Assembly (NCBI GenBank): GCA_017303735.1
Contig: JAFLCF010000014.1
Span: 1 to 38,415, forward strand
Source: Anaerolineae bacterium
GTDB taxonomy: Bacteria; Chloroflexota; Anaerolineae; Anaerolineales; Villigracilaceae
Length of the DNA stretch: 38,415 bases
Direction of reading: 5' to 3'
Shown in pieces: positions 34,156-38,415 of this stretch (the stretch's first letter is position 1; the number at the start of each line of letters is the position of its first letter). The notes under the pieces are model-generated. The model worked only from the letters and a program-made list of their open reading frames with translations, was not told the DNA's origin and did no database searches. The translations under genes and the position numbers were made by a program.

Positions 34156-34205
34156 AGTCAGTAATTTTGGATAAAAAATTGCAGTTTTGAAAGACTCTTC
34201 CCCGC

Positions 34206-34242
34206 ATAAAATCCGGGTCGGTTTGTTCAACCGACCCGGATT
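34206..34242 (-). terminator. Rho-independent terminator of the zinc peptidase gene
   Basis: A 14-bp perfect stem (34210-34223 with 34229-34242) with a 5-base loop is followed on the minus strand by TTTTAT. It lies just after the peptidase stop. Confidence 0.85.
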
Positions 34243-34254
34243 ACCTTAATAAAA

Positions 34255-36279
34255 CTATTTGATCTCGATCTGATACGAAGCCACTTCACGAGTAAAGCGA
34301 GTGGTGCCGCTCACAACCAGATACGCCGTTTCACCCGAGCCGAGCGATATCGGGATCTCAGCCGTCTGGTCTGGGTTGACGGGAATCATCGTCACACTAG
34401 AATCGCCTGACTTGATAAGAGCCAGCCTGAAGGTCTGCGGAAGAATATTCTGGACGCGCACAAAGCCCTCTGCGACCCAACCGCCTTCATCCGCTTCAAA
34501 ATCGGAACTGTAGCCTGCCGCTTCGACTGTGATATCGTCTACCATGAAGCCTTCACCGTTGACCGCCGCATCGGTGACATATTCAAAACGGACGAATATC
34601 TTTTTGCCTGCATAGGTTGAAAGGTCCAGCTTCTGTTCGATCCAATCGCCAGTGACGCCGGTATAGCCCCAGCCATAAGAATTACCGCTTGGGTCGGTGC
34701 CGGTTCCATTCGGGGTGGTCAGAATCTCCCATGTCTCGCCGTCTTCAGACACTTCCACGTAGACATAATCCCAATCGGTTTCAATGTCATACCAGGTGCG
34801 GAAGGACAACTCAATGGGTGTGCCGACATTCGTAAAATCGAACTCGCGCGTCAGGGTCATATTCGACTCGTCGCCCTTGTTCGACCAAAAGGCGTAGTCT
34901 CCCGAATAGGGATTGGCGGGCAGTAACCCGGTCACGGTGGAGCCGGTGAAGTGGATCGTATAGTCTCCGGCACATTCAATGGCAATATAGTCCACGCCGT
35001 ATTGATGGACTGTGCGTGCAAGCGGTTCCTGCGGGCAGGTGAAGAGAGTTTCGGTTGCAGAGGCACGCCGTGCGCCGGGATAATTGTTGTAGATATAACG
35101 CCCATCGGCGATGGATTTATCGAGCAGGAAGTTGGTCAATGCCCAATCGGTGAAGAAATCATCTGCCGTGATCGGCTGCCCGGTGATCGGGTCAGTTGCG
35201 CCCACCTGTTGCAGCACATCGTCAACACTGTCCATGCCGTTGGCGGGGTCTTTTACGAGCAGTTGAGTCGCCTCTTCGCCGAAGCGGTCGAGGAAGTACG
35301 CCATGAATAGAAAGCCCGCGCCATAATGCGGCGACGTAGCGTTCTGGTCATTGGGCCAGTCGTTCAATTGCAGGTCGGGGTTGGAGATGTAGAGCGAGTC
35401 GAAGCCGCCGGTTTCATATCCGTTGAGCAAAACTGCCAACTCAGATGATCCTTCATTTAACCAGGAGGTTTCGTTCAAGTCATTGTTCCAGTGGATCATA
35501 TGCTGAAATTCGTGCGCCAACACGGCATAGGCATAATCGCCGCCGAGCGGGGTGTTATCGGCATTGAAGAGGAACATTTCATGCGCGTTCGAAAATTCCT
35601 GGATCAACGGATGTGTGGAGTCGGAGGAAGAGAAATACCCAGCCACCGAGAAGCCCAGCCCACGCGAATACAGAATGTAAATATGCTCATCCCCATCGAT
35701 GCCGGGTGACCATTCACTGCCGAAGAATTCACGATTGGTGGGATACATTTGATTCTCAAAGGTATCCACCAAGTCTTTCATTTCATCTTCGTCGATATCC
35801 AAATCATCCTGCACCCAAAAATAAACATGCGGGGTGATATATCGCAAGGTTGCCGGGACTTCGTTGTTTTCGTTCGTATCAAGGTCATGCACCCAGAAAT
35901 TCTGCTTTTCGCCCAATGAGCGCGGCGCAGCGGATTCTGCCATCACCTCAGGGACGCCGCACTTGCCATCCAAGCGGCACGCCAGTTCGCGCGGATCATT
36001 GACCGGGACGATGCTGTTCTCTAATGTTTCGATGGTTTCATTCGAGATCGAATCTGTCGGAGGGCGCTGGATCTCCGGCTCTTCCTCTTGAACGGGGTTA
36101 TTCGGCGAAACCGGTTCAACGAAAACGGGCGACTCGCCAAAAGAAGAAGACTGGCTAAAAATATAAAAGGCATATCCAGCCATACCCAGCACGATCAAAC
36201 AAATACAAGCTAGAACAACAACAATGCCAATAATCAGACCTTTTGTTGTTCCGTTGGAGTCGTTCTCAGTGTTTTCCAT
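34255..36279 (-). CDS. Membrane-anchored zinc metallopeptidase with C-terminal beta domain
   Basis: This protein of about 674 residues has a short polar N-terminus, one membrane helix at about 13-41 and a Pro/Glu-rich linker, so the bulk should lie outside the cell. The catalytic motif HEFQH at 256-260 is followed by SWLNEGSSELA, whose Glu276 or Glu280 could be the third zinc ligand. This resembles M30- or M6-type peptidases. The C-terminal part (about 430-590) looks like a MAM/immune-inhibitor-type beta domain (FWSNKGDESNMTLTREFDF, FRTWYDIETDWDYVYVEVS), followed by a pre-peptidase-like domain. Substrate and exact family are uncertain. A start at 36309 is possible, but the ATG at 36279 has AAAGGAT upstream. 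It has its own terminator. Confidence 0.8.
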   Translation of the reverse strand: MENTENDSNGTTKGLIIGIVVVLACICLIVLGMAGYAFYIFSQSSSFGESPVFVEPVSPNNPVQEEEPEIQRPPTDSISNETIETLENSIVPVNDPRELACRLDGKCGVPEVMAESAAPRSLGEKQNFWVHDLDTNENNEVPATLRYITPHVYFWVQDDLDIDEDEMKDLVDTFENQMYPTNREFFGSEWSPGIDGDEHIYILYSRGLGFSVAGYFSSSDSTHPLIQEFSNAHEMFLFNADNTPLGGDYAYAVLAHEFQHMIHWNNDLNETSWLNEGSSELAVLLNGYETGGFDSLYISNPDLQLNDWPNDQNATSPHYGAGFLFMAYFLDRFGEEATQLLVKDPANGMDSVDDVLQQVGATDPITGQPITADDFFTDWALTNFLLDKSIADGRYIYNNYPGARRASATETLFTCPQEPLARTVHQYGVDYIAIECAGDYTIHFTGSTVTGLLPANPYSGDYAFWSNKGDESNMTLTREFDFTNVGTPIELSFRTWYDIETDWDYVYVEVSEDGETWEILTTPNGTGTDPSGNSYGWGYTGVTGDWIEQKLDLSTYAGKKIFVRFEYVTDAAVNGEGFMVDDITVEAAGYSSDFEADEGGWVAEGFVRVQNILPQTFRLALIKSGDSSVTMIPVNPDQTAEIPISLGSGETAYLVVSGTTRFTREVASYQIEIK

Positions 36280-36319
36280 ATGTGATCCTTTTCTAAAAGA
36301 TTGTCTCATTATTAATGAC

Positions 36320-36439
36320 TCATCTTACGCATTCCTGCTCAAAGGCGGTCTGTGACCGCCGTATTTGCATGTTCTACAACTCTTTCTTATTAGCAGCAGG
36401 GTCTGTGACCCTGCTGGAGCATAAAAGTGCGTAACATCA
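36320..36439 (-). mobile_element. 120-bp MITE-like inverted-repeat element, copy 2
   Basis: This element is inverted relative to the copy at 28079-28198 and has the same 120-bp length. The ends are TCATCTTACGCA (36320-36331) and, reverse-complemented, TGATGTTACGCA (36428-36439), matching at 10 of 12 positions. TTAA lies just outside at 36312-36315 and 36441-36444. Both internal hairpins are conserved, and a 27-base stretch around the GGCGGTC hairpin is identical between copies. Confidence 0.7.
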
Positions 36440-36444
36440 GTTAA

Positions 36445-36690
36445 TTAAACTATTTCTCGAACATTGCGAGGGAAGATCGAGTTATTTATTCACCAGATTT
36501 TGCGATACTCCGTAATAAGATTATCTGATGATACCTTGTCCGGCTGAAAATGTGGTTAGGACATTGGGGGGAAACAAACGGGAAAACCTTTTACACCACA
36601 AAGGGAGCCACCTGCACCTCCTTCGTGTCGCTTCGATAAACTCAGCACAAGACTTGGTGCCCTTTTGGTTACGCTCTTTTCCGTTATTAA
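36445..36690. other. Intergenic stretch without a recognisable gene
   Basis: I see no supported gene here. On the minus strand around 36630-36665 there is a segment GTGCTGAGTTTATCGAAGC that resembles a dispersed intergenic motif I have seen in many bacterial genomes. Its meaning is unknown, and only one copy occurs in this window. Confidence 0.3.
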
Positions 36691-36695
36691 CATAA

Positions 36696-36723
36696 AACAA
36701 TACCCCGGCTTCCACCGGGGTAT
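36696..36723 (-). terminator. Rho-independent terminator of clpC
   Basis: ATACCCCGG (36700-36708) pairs with CCGGGGTAT (36715-36723). On the minus strand it is followed by TTGTTTTATG. It lies six bases after the clpC stop. Confidence 0.88.
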
Positions 36724-36728
36724 CCTGT

Positions 36729-38415
36729 TTATGCGTCGACTTCCTGCTTGGAATTCTTTTTCTTTTTTGTCGGTGCAGATGTGCTAAAGACGATCTTATT
36801 CTCTTTCTCATCTACATCCACGATCACTTCGGCGCCGTCTTTGAACTTACCGCCGAGTAGCTCCACCGAAAGCGGACTCTCGACATATTTCTGAATGGCT
36901 CTGCGCAGCGGACGTGCCCCAAATGCCGGGTCGAAACCTTCCTTTGCCAGCCATGAGCGGGCGGCATCGGTGAGTTGAACCGTGATGTTGTGATCATTGA
37001 GCCGGTCTTGCACTTCTTTCATCTGCAAGATAACGATGTGTTCCATCTCTTCCACGGTCAACGGCGAGAACATGATGATCTCGTCGATGCGGTTGATGAA
37101 CTCAGGGCGGAAGGCTGCCTTGAGTGCCTTGTCGATCTTGTCGTGTGCTTCACGGTCTGAGCTATCGGCTTTGCCGGATAAAAAGCCCAGAGTGCCGCCT
37201 TTTCTCACGTATTCAGTACCCAGGTTCGAGGTCATAATCAGAACCGTGTTGCGGAAGTCGACCACATTGCCTTGACCATCGGTGAGACGTCCATCATCCA
37301 AGATTTGGAGCAGGGCGTTCCACACTTCGGGGTGAGCTTTTTCAATTTCGTCGAAGAGCACAACGCGGTATGGTCGGCGGCGCACGGCTTCAGTCAGTTG
37401 ACCGCCTTCTTCGTAGCCGACATATCCGGGAGGCGCACCGAAGAGACGTGAAACCGTATGCTGCTCGCGATACTCAGACATATCCACGCGCACCATGGCA
37501 TCTTCATCATCGAACATGAACCAGGCGAGGGCTTTGGCAAGCTCAGTCTTGCCGACACCTGAAGGACCGATGAAGATGAATGAACCGATTGGGCGTGCCG
37601 GGTCTTTCAAACCAGAGCGCGCACGGCGGATGGCATCTGAAACGGCATGAATGGCTTCTTCCTGCCCGATGATGCGTTCATGCAAACGCGCTTCCATGTG
37701 CAGAAGTTTTTCAGATTCCGTTTCGAGCATCTGCGTGACCGGAATGCCCGTCCATTGATGCACGACGGCGGCGATGTCGTTCACATCGACCACTTCGTCG
37801 AGGTGATGTTCGGCTTCCCATTGGTCGCGTTTTTCAGTGTATTCCTGATCGAGACGCAAGCGTTCGGCTTTCTTTTGCGCGGCGCGTTCGTAGTCACGTT
37901 CCAAACCAGCTTGCTCTTCTTCGGCAGCAAGTTTGTCAATTTCAGTTTTCAACACCTTAAGATCCGGCGGCATGGAATAAAGCGCCACGCGTAACTTCGC
38001 CGCGGACTCATCCATCAGGTCGATGGCTTTGTCGGGCATGTGGCGATCTGTCACATAGCGATCTGCCAAATGGGCAGCGGCAGACAGGGCTTCGTCAGAG
38101 AAGCGAACTTTGTGATGCGCCTCGTAGCGGTCACGCAAACCGTGCAGCATCTTGATCGTATCTTCCACGCTGGGCTCATCCACGTAAATGGGCGCGAAAC
38201 GGCGTTCGAGCGCGGCATCTTTTTCAATGTGCTTGTGGAACTCATCGAGAGTTGTCGCGCCGATGCATTGCAGTTCGCCGCGAGCCAACGCAGGCTTGAG
38301 CATATTGCTCGCATCCATCGCGCCTTGAGCAGCTCCGGCACCGACGACGGTATGCAACTCGTCGATCATCAGGATGACATCACCCTTCGCACGTTGGACT
38401 TCTTCCATCACAGCT
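36729..38415 (-). CDS. clpC: ATP-dependent Clp protease ATP-binding subunit ClpC (3' part)
   Basis: The N-terminal part lies beyond the window; about 560 residues are visible. They begin inside the first AAA+ domain at its Walker B ([15 protein letters not shown]). The sensor/arginine-finger region follows, then a short middle domain with a UVR-like helix ([21 protein letters not shown]). The second AAA+ domain has Walker [14 protein letters not shown], Walker [13 protein letters not shown] and the C-terminal [19 protein letters not shown]. The short middle domain points to ClpC rather than ClpB. It unfolds proteins for ClpP or acts as a chaperone. The C-terminus has a lysine-rich tail. An in-frame GTG near the window edge is not a real start, since the frame stays open to the end. 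Confidence 0.92.
   Translation of the reverse strand, partial: AVMEEVQRAKGDVILMIDELHTVVGAGAAQGAMDASNMLKPALARGELQCIGATTLDEFHKHIEKDAALERRFAPIYVDEPSVEDTIKMLHGLRDRYEAHHKVRFSDEALSAAAHLADRYVTDRHMPDKAIDLMDESAAKLRVALYSMPPDLKVLKTEIDKLAAEEEQAGLERDYERAAQKKAERLRLDQEYTEKRDQWEAEHHLDEVVDVNDIAAVVHQWTGIPVTQMLETESEKLLHMEARLHERIIGQEEAIHAVSDAIRRARSGLKDPARPIGSFIFIGPSGVGKTELAKALAWFMFDDEDAMVRVDMSEYREQHTVSRLFGAPPGYVGYEEGGQLTEAVRRRPYRVVLFDEIEKAHPEVWNALLQILDDGRLTDGQGNVVDFRNTVLIMTSNLGTEYVRKGGTLGFLSGKADSSDREAHDKIDKALKAAFRPEFINRIDEIIMFSPLTVEEMEHIVILQMKEVQDRLNDHNITVQLTDAARSWLAKEGFDPAFGARPLRRAIQKYVESPLSVELLGGKFKDGAEVIVDVDEKENKIVFSTSAPTKKKKNSKQEVDA

Noticed and set aside
36600..36690. A possible small gene before the clpC terminator
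   Set aside because: No frame has both a ribosome site and protein-like composition, and the segment contains a motif resembling a dispersed intergenic repeat.
36729..38415. ClpB instead of ClpC
   Set aside because: The middle region between the AAA+ domains is short and has a UVR-like helix, whereas ClpB has a long coiled-coil M domain.

Overview
The window looks like a piece of chromosome from an uncultured Chloroflexota bacterium, most likely of the Anaerolineae. This rests on style rather than a marker gene. Many GAF domains carry the LPNPLLP-x-T-x-(S/A)-E signature I associate with that phylum. There are very large multi-GAF/PAS kinases, a recX-rny pair, a CASTOR/POLLUX-type channel and a LacI-sensor kinase. 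I see no rRNA, tRNA, transposase, phage gene or CRISPR array.

Layout: (1) 2-136 is the tail of a plus-strand gene. (2) 124-5678, minus strand, is a tight five-gene operon for a surface glycan or glycolipid: GT39-like membrane glycosyltransferase, methyltransferase, DPM-synthase-like GT2, SDR epimerase and DegT aminotransferase. (3) 5679-6095 is a divergent intergenic region with a sigma70-like promoter and a run of hairpins that may form a leader RNA. (4) 6096-8272 is recX-rny. (5) 8334-11734 is a histidine kinase and response regulator pair. (6) 11897-14104 is a secreted esterase/GH5/CARDB protein of lower apparent GC, bracketed by two nearly identical 52-bp terminator repeats. (7) 14254-28012 is a seven-gene signalling operon, described below. 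(8) 28079-28198 and 36320-36439 are two 120-bp inverted-repeat elements in opposite orientation. They bracket a block with a CASTOR/POLLUX-like channel, a small molybdopterin oxidoreductase, a LacI-sensor histidine kinase and a membrane-anchored zinc peptidase. (9) 36729-38415, minus strand, is the 3' part of clpC.

The most unusual unit is the 14254-28012 operon. It encodes a REC-REC-GAF-PAS kinase and an orphan NMT1/THI5-like substrate-binding lipoprotein with no permease or ATPase. Two membrane GAF proteins without any kinase domain follow, then a 1684-residue membrane kinase with no receiver of its own. The last two genes are a threonine-synthase-like PLP enzyme fused to a receiver domain and a stand-alone receiver. 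I read it as a sensory system in which a binding protein and several receptors feed a giant kinase, with the PLP-enzyme/receiver fusion as a possible output that is not a transcription factor. The domains and gene order are visible in the sequence; the circuit is inference.
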